From assembly GCF_003170075.1 (NCBI RefSeq), contig NZ_PMZU01000067.1, forward strand, positions 49,592-84,663: a DNA stretch of 35,072 nt, read 5' to 3'. Below are positions 7,382 to 15,351 of the stretch, piece by piece. The translations under genes were made by a program, and so were the position numbers. The first letter of the stretch is position 1. Each line of letters starts with the position of its first letter. The notes below the pieces were generated by a model. It was not told the origin of the DNA. It ran no database searches and saw nothing but the letters and a program-made list of their open reading frames with translations. Source of the stretch: Methanoregula sp. (lineage in GTDB: Archaea; Halobacteriota; Methanomicrobia; Methanomicrobiales; Methanospirillaceae).

Positions 7382-8587
7382 TCAGATCCACCCGGTTGCC
7401 CACGCCCACATATTGTGGACACCGGTCGAGATCACGACAACGGGATCGATGTGTAGCAGCGGGAAAACAAAGATGAAGTACAGGATCGTCCCGAGCAGGC
7501 TCCCGAGATTTGCAAGCGCAGCCACCAGCACCACCTTAAAAAGCGGGATGCGTGCCATTTCACGGATCGATTCTGTTTCGTAAATTTTCCGGAAATCCGA
7601 AACCGGCGGTTTTCGTACCTTCGCCTCAACGTACGCGGCAAACCATCCGGCATGGAGTAACGGGTTCAGGGAGGTCATCCACGCCACGCCAAAACAGGTG
7701 AGAGCGGAATACGGGTGCCCCCCGGCAAGGAGGGTAAACGATGCAGCAAGTACTCCGTGGATGATCACCCAGAAGAGGAGTGCGTATAAGAGCACGATCC
7801 AGCCGACACCGGAGAACGCGATCGCCGCAAGCAAAAAGGCAAAAAGCCCCGTGACCGCGAACCCGAATATTTTCGCCCAGGGAAACGATCTCGGCTCCCT
7901 GGTGAGGGCATCAAATGGCGGGAGAGTCTGCGGGTGTTCGACATAGTTCGTGATGCCCTGCCGGTGGCCGGCGCCGACCACGGCAAGGATTCTGCCCTCC
8001 GGCCGCTGCACCTTTAAAATGACGAGCTGGTGGGCGATGAACGCATCCCGTTCATCAATGAGGGCATGAGCGCCGTTGGGCGAGAACTTGCGGAACTCCT
8101 CCATGACCGCATCGATGACGTTCTGCTCCTTGAGCGACTCTATATCGATCTCTTCTCCCTTGTCCACCTCGGCAATGGAGAAGATAAGCGCAAAGATCAT
8201 CTTGATCTTCTCGATGAGCCCCATCGATTTCCAGAACCGCAGGAGCGTGAGCCGTATGTCCCGGTCAACGAGCGCAATCGCAATCCCCCGGCTCTCCGCC
8301 TCCGCAATGGCCAGCTTCATCTCGGCACCCGGCTCGACGCCGACATCGACGCCAATCTTGCGCTGGAGGTAAGAGAGCAGCCACTGGACAAGGAGTGAGT
8401 TGAAGTTCTTTACTTCAAGGACATCATCAACTGTCGGATCCCGGGCCTGTTTTTTTAAGGCGTTGAAACGGGCAGGGTCAAGTTCGATGGCCACAACATC
8501 GGGCCTGAACTCGTCGATCGCTGCCTTTACTTCATCGACACTTTTCTGGGAGACATGTGCAGTCCCGACGATCCTTAAATCAGCCAT
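7382..8587 (-). CDS. TraB/PrgY-family membrane protein
   Basis: This 401-residue protein of the TraB family is related by motif to pheromone-shutdown PrgY/TraB and to the Tiki/TraB protease-like fold. The soluble N-terminal domain begins ADLRIVGTAHVSQKS with the conserved GTAHVS motif. It also has VVAIELDPARF and, near residue 213, VVGAGHRQG with the second conserved GxxH, both proposed as metal or catalytic residues in this fold. From about residue 235 on it carries several hydrophobic transmembrane segments (GLFAFLLAAIAFSGVGWIVLL; VVLVAALANLGSLLGTI; a last one ending VFPLLHI). Archaeal members have the same domain-plus-membrane layout, but their role is unknown. The ATG at 8587 follows GGTGA with proper spacing. 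Confidence 0.88.
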   Translation of the reverse strand: MADLRIVGTAHVSQKSVDEVKAAIDEFRPDVVAIELDPARFNALKKQARDPTVDDVLEVKNFNSLLVQWLLSYLQRKIGVDVGVEPGAEMKLAIAEAESRGIAIALVDRDIRLTLLRFWKSMGLIEKIKMIFALIFSIAEVDKGEEIDIESLKEQNVIDAVMEEFRKFSPNGAHALIDERDAFIAHQLVILKVQRPEGRILAVVGAGHRQGITNYVEHPQTLPPFDALTREPRSFPWAKIFGFAVTGLFAFLLAAIAFSGVGWIVLLYALLFWVIIHGVLAASFTLLAGGHPYSALTCFGVAWMTSLNPLLHAGWFAAYVEAKVRKPPVSDFRKIYETESIREMARIPLFKVVLVAALANLGSLLGTILYFIFVFPLLHIDPVVVISTGVHNMWAWATGWI

Positions 8588-8623
8588 CTGTCACCGTTAT
8601 TCCTGCACTATTGGTGTTTTATC

Positions 8624-8666
8624 CTCTTTAATGGGTGGGGTGAACCCAAAGGAGAGGATTAAAGAG
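8624..8666. repeat. Inverted repeat upstream of the TraB gene
   Basis: CTCTTTAAT at 8624-8632 is matched by ATTAAAGAG at 8658-8666, a perfect 9-bp inverted repeat with a 25-nt spacer. The spacer itself contains GGGT...ACCC. It lies 37 nt upstream of the TraB start, and one arm could double as an A/T-rich promoter box. It may be an operator or a chance match. Confidence 0.4.
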
Positions 8667-8781
8667 ACCTAAGCACTACGATGCCGGTCCATAGTCAATA
8701 AAAAAAGAATGCGAGTAAAAGAGAATTCCTGACCTCACCAGCTCCCGGACCCGGTCCGACAATCCTCAACTAACATTATGG

Positions 8782-9177
8782 TCAGCACTTTTGAGAACAG
8801 TCGAAGAGCATGTTGGGGTTATTGTAGTACGAACTCTTGCACATCTGGACGCAGCTGACGCACTTGTCATACTTCGGATCAGTCACAACTTGGCACGAAC
8901 CGCTCACTATCTGGCAGCTGGCGTACTGGCGGCACCGGTCTCCTGCATCCATATCGTTTGAACAGGCCGTGGCCAGGTTCGGACCGCACGTGACCGTGAG
9001 CCCGTGGCAGTTCTCCACTCCGCATGCAGTAATGGTCGGCACTTCAGTCGGGGCCGCAGTGGCAGTTGGTTCAGCAGTTACTACCGCAGCCGGCGGGGCA
9101 CTTGAGGTACAACCGGCACAAAGGATCACAACAGCAGTCAGGATCAGCAGTAAGACCATGGGGCGGAATATCTTCAT
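8782..9177 (-). CDS. Cysteine-rich lipoprotein of unknown function
   Basis: This is a 131-residue exported protein. The N-terminus is a lipoprotein signal peptide with hydrophobic core VLLLILTAVVILCAGC, and the lipobox Cys is residue 23, so it is probably lipid-anchored outside the membrane. A low-complexity Ala/Thr/Pro linker (about residues 24-48) follows. A compact domain (about 50-131) then carries 13 cysteines, including CGVENC, CRQYASC and CVSCVQMC. Such density suggests a disulfide-stabilised extracellular domain or metal binding. I do not recognise the family. It is divergent from the CooC/Cdh locus, with 155 bp between them, but nothing shows that it functions with Cdh. Confidence 0.75.
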   Translation of the reverse strand: MKIFRPMVLLLILTAVVILCAGCTSSAPPAAVVTAEPTATAAPTEVPTITACGVENCHGLTVTCGPNLATACSNDMDAGDRCRQYASCQIVSGSCQVVTDPKYDKCVSCVQMCKSSYYNNPNMLFDCSQKC

Positions 9178-9332
9178 TACACGTTCATCTCAGACATAGG
9201 TTTTGCGCAGCCCCCCACAAAAAGGTACGCTCATGGATTGAACCGTGTGTATACCAGGGAAAATTGGTATTATAACCGGTTTATTATGCCGGATTCACGT
9301 ATATAGAAATTAAAGGGGATGCAGAGGGTTGT

Positions 9333-10157
9333 ATGAAGATCGCGGTGGCCGGAAAAGGGGGAACCGGTAAAACACTGGTGGCCGGGGGTCTTGCATTCCT
9401 GCTGGCCCGGGCCGGATATACGACCATCGCCATCGATACCGATTCCGCGCCCAACCTCGGGTTCCTGCTTGGACTTGCCTCCCGTGACGCAGGCACGATC
9501 ATTCCGGTCTCGAAAAACGAGGCACTTATCGCAGCAAAGACCGGTACCGGATATCCCGGGGTCTATACCCTGAACTTTACCGTAGATGATGTAGTCCAGA
9601 AGTATGCAGTTCCGACCCCGGCCGGGGTGCACCTGCTTGTCATGGGTACTGTGGTATTTATGGGGGCAGGCTGTACCTGCCCGGCAAACAGCGTGATCCG
9701 CGCCCTGCTCCGCCACCTGATCATCGACCGTGACGAAGTGGTGATACTGGACATGGAGGCAGGTGTCGAGCATCTCGGCCGGGGAACGGCAGAGAGTGTC
9801 GATATGATGCTCGTGGTCAGCGATGCAAACAGGCAATCGCTATCTGTTGCCGGAACAATCGCACAGATGGCGGGAGATGCCGGCATTCCCCGGATCGCGC
9901 TGGTTGGGAACCGGATCGTGGATGCTGGCCATGAACAGGTGATACGGGAGTTCGCAACAGCCAGTGATCTGGAAGTGATTGGTATGATACCCTTCGACCC
10001 TGCCGTGGTTCGGGCCGGTATTGCTGGCGATCCGATTACCTCTCTCGAAGGTTCTGATACACTCCATACCCTCGGTGGGATCCTTTCCCGGATCAAGCAG
10101 GATATAAAAGAAAGATCGCCCGCCCTTCTGGCAGCTGATAGGAGTAACAACTCATGA
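9333..10157 (+). CDS. cooC: CooC-type CODH nickel-insertion ATPase, copy 1
   Basis: This 274-residue MinD/SIMIBI-class P-loop ATPase resembles CooC, which matures the nickel-iron-sulfur C-cluster of carbon monoxide dehydrogenase. A deviant Walker A GKGGTGKT (residues 7-14) is followed by IAIDTDSAPN. The hallmark CxC nickel-binding motif is Cys114-Thr-Cys116 (GAGCTCPAN), and DMEAGVEHLGRG gives the Walker B region. Length is close to CooC (about 250). The ATG at 9333 has GAGGG about 5 nt upstream. Its stop overlaps the start of the second CooC-type gene by ATGA, so they are translationally coupled at the head of the Cdh operon. The client is presumably CdhA. Confidence 0.9.
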   Translation: MKIAVAGKGGTGKTLVAGGLAFLLARAGYTTIAIDTDSAPNLGFLLGLASRDAGTIIPVSKNEALIAAKTGTGYPGVYTLNFTVDDVVQKYAVPTPAGVHLLVMGTVVFMGAGCTCPANSVIRALLRHLIIDRDEVVILDMEAGVEHLGRGTAESVDMMLVVSDANRQSLSVAGTIAQMAGDAGIPRIALVGNRIVDAGHEQVIREFATASDLEVIGMIPFDPAVVRAGIAGDPITSLEGSDTLHTLGGILSRIKQDIKERSPALLAADRSNNS

Positions 10158-10927
10158 AGACGCTGGTCACGATGGGCCGGGGCGGGACCGGCAAGACGAG
10201 TTTTGTCGCGTTGCAGACCAAATTCTTTGTTGAACAAAACGAGACGCCTCTCCTTCTGGTCGATGTCGATCCCGACCAGAACCTTGCAGAGATGGTGGGT
10301 GTCGATCTCGAACGCGAAGGTGTAAAGACCATCGCCGAACTGGTCACGGATACCTTCATCAGAAAAGGGGGGACCATGACAGGAATTGCCCCGACAGAAC
10401 GGATTGAGACCCGGGTTCTTGAAGAGGGACTCTACGAAGGTGACGACTTCGATCTCATTGCAGTCGGAACCAAGTGGATCGAAGGCTGCTACTGTATGCC
10501 CGATGCGGCACTCAAAGGCGCGCTCGAATCGCTTACGAAGAATTACCGGTACGTGCTGATCGATTCCCCGGCAGGCCTTGAACACCTCAACCGTAAGATC
10601 ACCGCACGCGTCAACGATATCTTCGATATCATGGGACCCTCGCACAAGTCGTTTGAACACGTAAAGCGGGCAGACCGGATCACCCGGGAGGTCGGGATCG
10701 GTTTTGATCGTTTCTTTGTGGTCGGGGGTTGTCTCTTTCCTGCAGATCTTGAAGAGACGGCGCGAAAAGAGACCGGGCAGCAGTACCTGGGAAAAATAAT
10801 TTTTGACCCGCTCGTGCAGGAATCGGTGATCGCCGGTCGGTCGCTTCTCGATATCATGGAGAGTTCCCCGGCGTACCGTTCAGTCTCTGCACTCATGGAT
10901 AAGGCCGGGTACGGGAAGGTATCATGA
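10154..10927 (+). CDS. CooC-type nickel-insertion ATPase, copy 2
   Basis: This is a second, clearly diverged CooC-family ATPase of 257 residues. The P-loop is GRGGTGKT (8-15), then LLVDVDPDQNLAEMVG, a CxC motif at Cys112-Tyr-Cys114 (EGCYCMPD) and DSPAGLEHLNRK. The sequence outside these motifs differs from the upstream copy, so this is not a recent duplication. Bacterial acetogens also carry several CooC/AcsF-type ATPases, one acting on CODH and one on the acetyl-CoA synthase A-cluster. By analogy this copy may serve CdhC rather than CdhA, but that split is inference. The ATG overlaps the previous stop (ATGA), and its own stop overlaps a 44-codon ORF, also by ATGA. Confidence 0.85.
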   Translation: MKTLVTMGRGGTGKTSFVALQTKFFVEQNETPLLLVDVDPDQNLAEMVGVDLEREGVKTIAELVTDTFIRKGGTMTGIAPTERIETRVLEEGLYEGDDFDLIAVGTKWIEGCYCMPDAALKGALESLTKNYRYVLIDSPAGLEHLNRKITARVNDIFDIMGPSHKSFEHVKRADRITREVGIGFDRFFVVGGCLFPADLEETARKETGQQYLGKIIFDPLVQESVIAGRSLLDIMESSPAYRSVSALMDKAGYGKVS

Positions 10928-11058
10928 TTGTATCGGAAATGATCCTTTCTGCCGGTGCCCCGGAAGTCCAGTCGATTCGGTTAAAAACCGGTAAGATAAA
11001 TATAAACCAGCATTCCTGTATTCCAGTAGATATTACTCCCCGGTTGTGCTGCCATTGA
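10924..11058 (+). CDS. Possible 44-codon ORF leading into cdhA
   Basis: A small ORF starts at an ATG overlapping the cooC-2 stop (ATGA) with GGAAGGT about 4 nt upstream, and ends with TGA at 11056-11058, 12 nt inside the proposed cdhA start region. It would encode a peptide beginning MIVSEMILSAGAPE and ending LCCH. A TATA-like box for cdhA lies within it, so it may be merely a promoter region that happens to be open. Coupled translation from cooC-2 into cdhA through this ORF is an alternative. No homology is recognised. Confidence 0.3.
   Translation: MIVSEMILSAGAPEVQSIRLKTGKININQHSCIPVDITPRLCCH
10978..11006 (+). promoter_or_regulatory. Putative internal cdhA promoter with adjoining inverted repeat
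   Basis: A perfect inverted repeat CGGTT-AAA-AACCG (10978-10990) is followed directly by an A/T box, GATAAATATAAAC (TATA about 10997-11006). Initiation would be expected near 11027, giving a short leader of about 20 nt before the cdhA GTG. The repeat sits where a regulator or BRE contact would be. This suggests that cdhA-E can be transcribed independently of the two ATPase genes. Confidence 0.45.
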
Positions 11059-13409
11059 CAGAAAAAAAGATCGCGCTTACGATAAAGGAGATGGAGTCCG
11101 GCCTCGGCCGTATCAGGGATCTCTCCATCTCCATCGGGAAACTTTCGGCAGCAGACTGGACCGAGCCTGAGGGTCCGACCCCGTACCCTTCGCTAACTGC
11201 GCTCCGTACCTGGGACCGGACACTCCTCTCCCGGTACCAGCCGTTCTATATGCCGTTCTGCGATCTCTGCTGCCTATGCACGTACGGGAAGTGCGATCTG
11301 ACCGGTACAAAAAAGGGTGCCTGCGGTATCACGATGCCGGCCCAGCAGTCCCGGACCGTCCTCCTTTCTGCCTGCATTGGCGCCGCCACCCACACCAGCC
11401 ATGCGCGTGAACTCGTAACCTATGCGATAAAAAAAGCCGGCCGTGACTGTCCCATAAATCCCGGCGGAAACGCGATAGGAGTGGAGGCCCCGATTATCCG
11501 CCTCGTCTGCGGTGAAAAACCGGAAATCCTTGCCGACCTTGAGACGGTCCTTGACTACTGCGAGAGCCAGATTACCGCTCTCCTCGCGGTGACACATACC
11601 GGCCAGGAAGGCGACCCCCTCGACTTCGAGAGCAAGGTGCTTCACGCCGGCATGATTGACCATGTGGGCATGGAGGTTGCCGATCTTGCGCAGATATCGG
11701 CGCTCGGGTACCCGAAAGCCGACCCGGATGCCCCGCTTGTCGCGCTGGGCATGGGCACGGTCGATACTACAAAACCGGTCATTCTTGTTATCGGACACAA
11801 CGTTCCGCCTTCTGTCGCCATCATCGATTACCTGCACAATGAAAACCTGTCGGATCATGTTGAGGTGACCGGTATCTGCTGCACCTCGATCGACGCGACC
11901 CGGTATTCGCCCCGGGCGAAGATCATCGGCCCCATGTCCTGGCAGCTCCGGTACATCCGGAGCGGGATACCGGACGTCATTGTAGTGGACGAGCAGTGCA
12001 TCCGCACCGATGCACTTGCAGAGGCCGAAGCTATCCATGCACCGTTTATTGCAACCTCGGAAAAGAACTGCCTGGGCCTGCCCGACAGGACAAATGATAC
12101 AGCTGACGCGATTGTTACGGATCTTGTTGGAGGGAAACTTGCAGGCGTCCTCATCCTTGATCCGGAGAAAGCTGGTGAGGTAGCAGTCCGGGTCGCCCGT
12201 ACCGTTGCACCGGCCCGGAAAAATGTCCGTGCATCAACTGACCCGGCAACGATCCGCGAACAGGTAACGGCCTGCACGCAGTGCCGGCTCTGCCAAAGGG
12301 CATGCCCGAACGATCTCAAAATCCCGCAGGGAATGAAAGCCGCCGGCGCGGGCGAACTGTCACTCCTTGCCGGCCTGTACGAGACCTGCGTGGGCTGTGG
12401 CCGGTGCGAGCAGGCCTGCACAAAGAAGATCCCGGTGCATTCGCTGATCGTCGCGGCCGCAGCAGAGAGAATAAAAAACGAGAAATTTGTGATCCGCACC
12501 GGAAGAGGTGCGATCCAGGATATCGAGATCCGCAATGTCGGGGGACCGATCGTTCTTGGCGAGATCCCGGGTGTGATCGGGTTTGTCGGATGCGCCAATT
12601 ACGCAAACGGGGGAAAAGAGGTCGCGGAGATGAGCGTGGAGTTTGCGAAGCGCCGGTACATTGTCTGCACCTCGGGTTGCACCGCGATGTCGATCGGGAT
12701 GTACCGGGACGAGGAAGGCAAGACCCCTTATGAGCAGTTCCCGGGCAGTTTTTCTGCCGGCGGGATCGTGAACGTGGGCTCCTGTGTCGCAAATGCCCAT
12801 ATCGCCGGGGCGACCATCAAGATCGCGAGTGTCTTTGCGCGGCGCAACCTGCGAGGGAACTACGCCGAGATTGCGGATTATGTTCACAACCGGGTCGGTG
12901 CGGTCGGCGTGGCCTGGGGCGCGATGTCCCAAAAGGCGGCGGCAATCGCAGCGGGGTTCTGGCGCCTCGGGATCCCGGTAGTTGTCGGCCCGCACGGGAC
13001 CAAGTACCGGCGGATGCTTCTTGGCCGTGCCGACCATGATGCAGACTGGTACGTGCATGACCAGCGGACGGGGGAGGATGTATATGCAGGCCCGGCACCG
13101 GAACACCTCTTTGTCGCAGCAGAGACTAAAGAAGAGGCGATGGTTCTTGTCGCAAAACTCTGCATGCGGCCCAACGATACGACCCGGGGCCGGGCGATGA
13201 AACTTACGCATTATATCGACCTTTCCCAACGCAACCTCGGGACGATCCCTGACGACATACCCCGTTATGTCCGTACGACCGCGGATATTCCTGTTACCTT
13301 AAAAGGAGAGATCACCCGGATCCTCGCACAGTCTGACTGGAAAGAGCGCCCGATCCCAGACCCAACGCTGCTTTCACGAGATAAGCCGTCACCACCAAAG
13401 GAGCGCTGA
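11046..13409 (+). CDS. cdhA: CODH/ACS alpha subunit (nickel CO dehydrogenase)
   Basis: This 787-residue catalytic subunit oxidises or produces CO in the Cdh complex, feeding CO to acetyl-CoA synthase. Cluster ligands are visible: Cys72/75/76/78/83 for the N-terminal B/D clusters (FCDLCCLCTYGKC); C-cluster ligands His251 (IGHN), Cys278/279, Cys318, Cys516, Cys541/545 and Cys580. Two ferredoxin-type 4Fe-4S sites unique to the archaeal alpha subunit are at Cys410/413/416/420 and Cys448/451/454/458. Length is typical (about 800). The start is uncertain: GTG at 11046 is used, TTG at 11055 and ATG at 11091 are alternatives, and none has a good ribosome-binding site. cdhB follows after 6 nt. Confidence 0.96.
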   Translation: MLPLTEKKIALTIKEMESGLGRIRDLSISIGKLSAADWTEPEGPTPYPSLTALRTWDRTLLSRYQPFYMPFCDLCCLCTYGKCDLTGTKKGACGITMPAQQSRTVLLSACIGAATHTSHARELVTYAIKKAGRDCPINPGGNAIGVEAPIIRLVCGEKPEILADLETVLDYCESQITALLAVTHTGQEGDPLDFESKVLHAGMIDHVGMEVADLAQISALGYPKADPDAPLVALGMGTVDTTKPVILVIGHNVPPSVAIIDYLHNENLSDHVEVTGICCTSIDATRYSPRAKIIGPMSWQLRYIRSGIPDVIVVDEQCIRTDALAEAEAIHAPFIATSEKNCLGLPDRTNDTADAIVTDLVGGKLAGVLILDPEKAGEVAVRVARTVAPARKNVRASTDPATIREQVTACTQCRLCQRACPNDLKIPQGMKAAGAGELSLLAGLYETCVGCGRCEQACTKKIPVHSLIVAAAAERIKNEKFVIRTGRGAIQDIEIRNVGGPIVLGEIPGVIGFVGCANYANGGKEVAEMSVEFAKRRYIVCTSGCTAMSIGMYRDEEGKTPYEQFPGSFSAGGIVNVGSCVANAHIAGATIKIASVFARRNLRGNYAEIADYVHNRVGAVGVAWGAMSQKAAAIAAGFWRLGIPVVVGPHGTKYRRMLLGRADHDADWYVHDQRTGEDVYAGPAPEHLFVAAETKEEAMVLVAKLCMRPNDTTRGRAMKLTHYIDLSQRNLGTIPDDIPRYVRTTADIPVTLKGEITRILAQSDWKERPIPDPTLLSRDKPSPPKER

Positions 13410-13415
13410 TATCCC

Positions 13416-13973
13416 ATGCCTGCCGCAGACCCCTGGCAGACCGCGGAGATTGCCGGTCCAAAAAAGGCATCAGTCATTACAAAGCCTGCAATGGCTCAAG
13501 CAGTCATCCACCGGGCGCAGCACCCGGTGCTCATCATCGGGCATTACGCCGCAACGATCGATATAGGTGAGAGGAAACTTGTCGATTACCTGCTCGATCT
13601 GGCCCGGGCTCATGCAATCCCGGTGATTGCCACGGGTCATGTCAACAGGACATTGAAGGAACGGGGGTATACAGGCGCTGTCATTATGCCGGCTGTTGAG
13701 GCCGGCCACCGGATTGCCGACCCCTGCTGGAACGGACCAGACGGGAAAGGACCCTGTGATCTTGCCATCATCGCCGGCCTGCCGTATCCCATGGAATGGA
13801 CGCTTCTCTCCGGGCTCAAGCACTTCGCCCCGTACATGAAGACGATCACGCTCGACAACACCTACCAGCCCAACGCGAACTGGTCGTTTGCAAACATCCC
13901 TGTCAAAGAATGGCAGGAGAACCTCGAAGCAATCACGGTAACTATCGGAACGGAGGGGCAGACAGATGTTTGA
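13416..13973 (+). CDS. cdhB: CODH/ACS epsilon subunit
   Basis: CdhB is the small structural subunit that binds CdhA in the alpha2-epsilon2 CODH component. It may stabilise the complex or take part in electron transfer. The 185-residue protein has the expected N-terminal helix and Rossmann-like core (HPVLIIGHYAA; LDLARAHAIPVIATGHV; DLAIIAGLPYPMEWTLLSGLKHF), and its length is close to the family norm of about 170. The ATG at 13416 follows an AAGGAG about 13 nt upstream, which lies inside the end of cdhA. Its last codons overlap the cdhC start by 8 nt. Confidence 0.93.
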   Translation: MPAADPWQTAEIAGPKKASVITKPAMAQAVIHRAQHPVLIIGHYAATIDIGERKLVDYLLDLARAHAIPVIATGHVNRTLKERGYTGAVIMPAVEAGHRIADPCWNGPDGKGPCDLAIIAGLPYPMEWTLLSGLKHFAPYMKTITLDNTYQPNANWSFANIPVKEWQENLEAITVTIGTEGQTDV

Positions 13974-15351
13974 GGATATGCCGGTGGATGTGGGGCTCGT
14001 CCATGTCGGCGAGCGGATCAGGAAAAACGATATGTACGTGGAACTGGGCGGCCCGTCAATAGAGGAAAAGTTCGAACTTGTCAGGGTAAAAAAACCAGAC
14101 GAGATACGCGACGGGGCGATCACGGTAGTCGGCCCGGATCTTTCGGAAATGGAAGAGGGGAAGAAGTACCCGCTGGGCATTCTCATCGAAATTGCCGGGC
14201 CCGAACTCGAAGAGGATATCGAAGGCGTCATCGAGCGCCGTATCCACGAATACACCAACTACATCGAAGGGTTCATGCACCTTAACCAGCGTTACGACAT
14301 CTGGGTGAGGGTCTCAAAAAAAGCCTACGCCCGGGGCTTTACGACGCTTGCCTATGTCGGGAACGTCCTGCTTGCGCTCCTCAAGAACGAGCTGCCTATC
14401 ATCGAACAGATGCAGGTTACATTCTTTACGGACCAAGAGAAGATCTCGGCCCGGTATGCCGGTGCAAAAGCGATATATGAGGCGCGGGACGCCCGCGCCC
14501 GGGGACTGACTGATGACGACGTCGATGTTTTCTACGGGTGCGCCCTCTGCCAGTCGTTTGCGCCCAGCCATGTCTGCGTGATCACCCCCCAGCGGTACGC
14601 AAACTGCGGGGCGATCAGCTGGTTTGATGGAAGGGCGGCAGCACGGATCGATCCCAAGGGCCCGATCTTTCCCATAGAGAAGGGAGAATGCCTCGACACG
14701 GTGCGGGGAGAATATACCGGGATAAACGAGAGCGCAAAGAAGCGATCGCTCGGTACCGTCCACCGGATCTACCTGTACAGCGCGTTTGCCTACCCCCACA
14801 CCTCCTGTGGCTGCTTCGAGGGGATCGCGTTCTACATTCCCGAGGTGGAAGGCTTCGGGATCGTGATGAGGGGATACAAGGATGTGACCGTTAATGGCCT
14901 GCCGTTCTCGACAATGGCGGATACGACCGCCGGCGGTCGTCAGGTTGACGGGTTCCACGGGATCTCGCTTGAGTACATGCGATCCCCTAAGTTCCTTGCC
15001 GCTGACGGAGGGTATGCCCGGGTCGCGTGGATGCCGTCCGACTTAAAGGAGCAGATGAGGGAGTTCATCCCGGCGGATCTCTTTTCACGGATTGCCACGG
15101 AAAAAGAGGTCAAAACCGTGAGCGAACTCAGGGACTTCCTCTCCTTGCATGCGCACCCGGTCATAGAGCGGTGGACGGCAGAAGAGAATGTCCCGATGAA
15201 CGGGACTAACGGCGCCATGCAGGTCTTTTCGGGCGGGGACTTTCCGATCACATCGGGAGGTTTTAAGATCATCTTCAAAAACGCCCGGATCACCGCAGAC
15301 CGGGTGATCATCGAGCCTATCCAGCCAAAAAAACCAGGGGCTGACAAATAA
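13966..15351 (+). CDS. cdhC: Acetyl-CoA synthase, CODH/ACS beta subunit
   Basis: CdhC carries the Ni-Ni-4Fe-4S A-cluster where CO, a methyl group from corrinoid and CoA are joined to acetyl-CoA. The 461 residues include A-cluster ligand candidates Cys192 and Cys195 (YGCALCQSFAP), Cys204, Cys214, Cys281 and Cys283 (PHTSCGCFE). Other family motifs are FDGRAAARIDP and SPKFLAADGGY. The N-terminal CODH-binding domain of bacterial AcsB is absent, as in all archaeal CdhC. The C-terminal tail is short, with a small Gly/Asn linker where Methanosarcina CdhC has an acidic and Met/Ala-rich stretch. The ATG at 13966 overlaps cdhB by 8 nt; ATG at 13978 is an alternative. The cdhD ATG follows its stop immediately. 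Confidence 0.96.
   Translation: MFEDMPVDVGLVHVGERIRKNDMYVELGGPSIEEKFELVRVKKPDEIRDGAITVVGPDLSEMEEGKKYPLGILIEIAGPELEEDIEGVIERRIHEYTNYIEGFMHLNQRYDIWVRVSKKAYARGFTTLAYVGNVLLALLKNELPIIEQMQVTFFTDQEKISARYAGAKAIYEARDARARGLTDDDVDVFYGCALCQSFAPSHVCVITPQRYANCGAISWFDGRAAARIDPKGPIFPIEKGECLDTVRGEYTGINESAKKRSLGTVHRIYLYSAFAYPHTSCGCFEGIAFYIPEVEGFGIVMRGYKDVTVNGLPFSTMADTTAGGRQVDGFHGISLEYMRSPKFLAADGGYARVAWMPSDLKEQMREFIPADLFSRIATEKEVKTVSELRDFLSLHAHPVIERWTAEENVPMNGTNGAMQVFSGGDFPITSGGFKIIFKNARITADRVIIEPIQPKKPGADK

Noticed and set aside
9563-10660. Long 365-codon frame on the minus strand across both CooC-type genes
   Set aside because: It lies opposite two clear P-loop ATPases and has no family features. It is a shadow of GC-rich coding sequence.
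9274-10992. Shared AACCGGT element ahead of cooC-1 and cdhA as a common operator
   Set aside because: ACCGGT is very frequent throughout this window, including inside genes, so two occurrences carry little weight.
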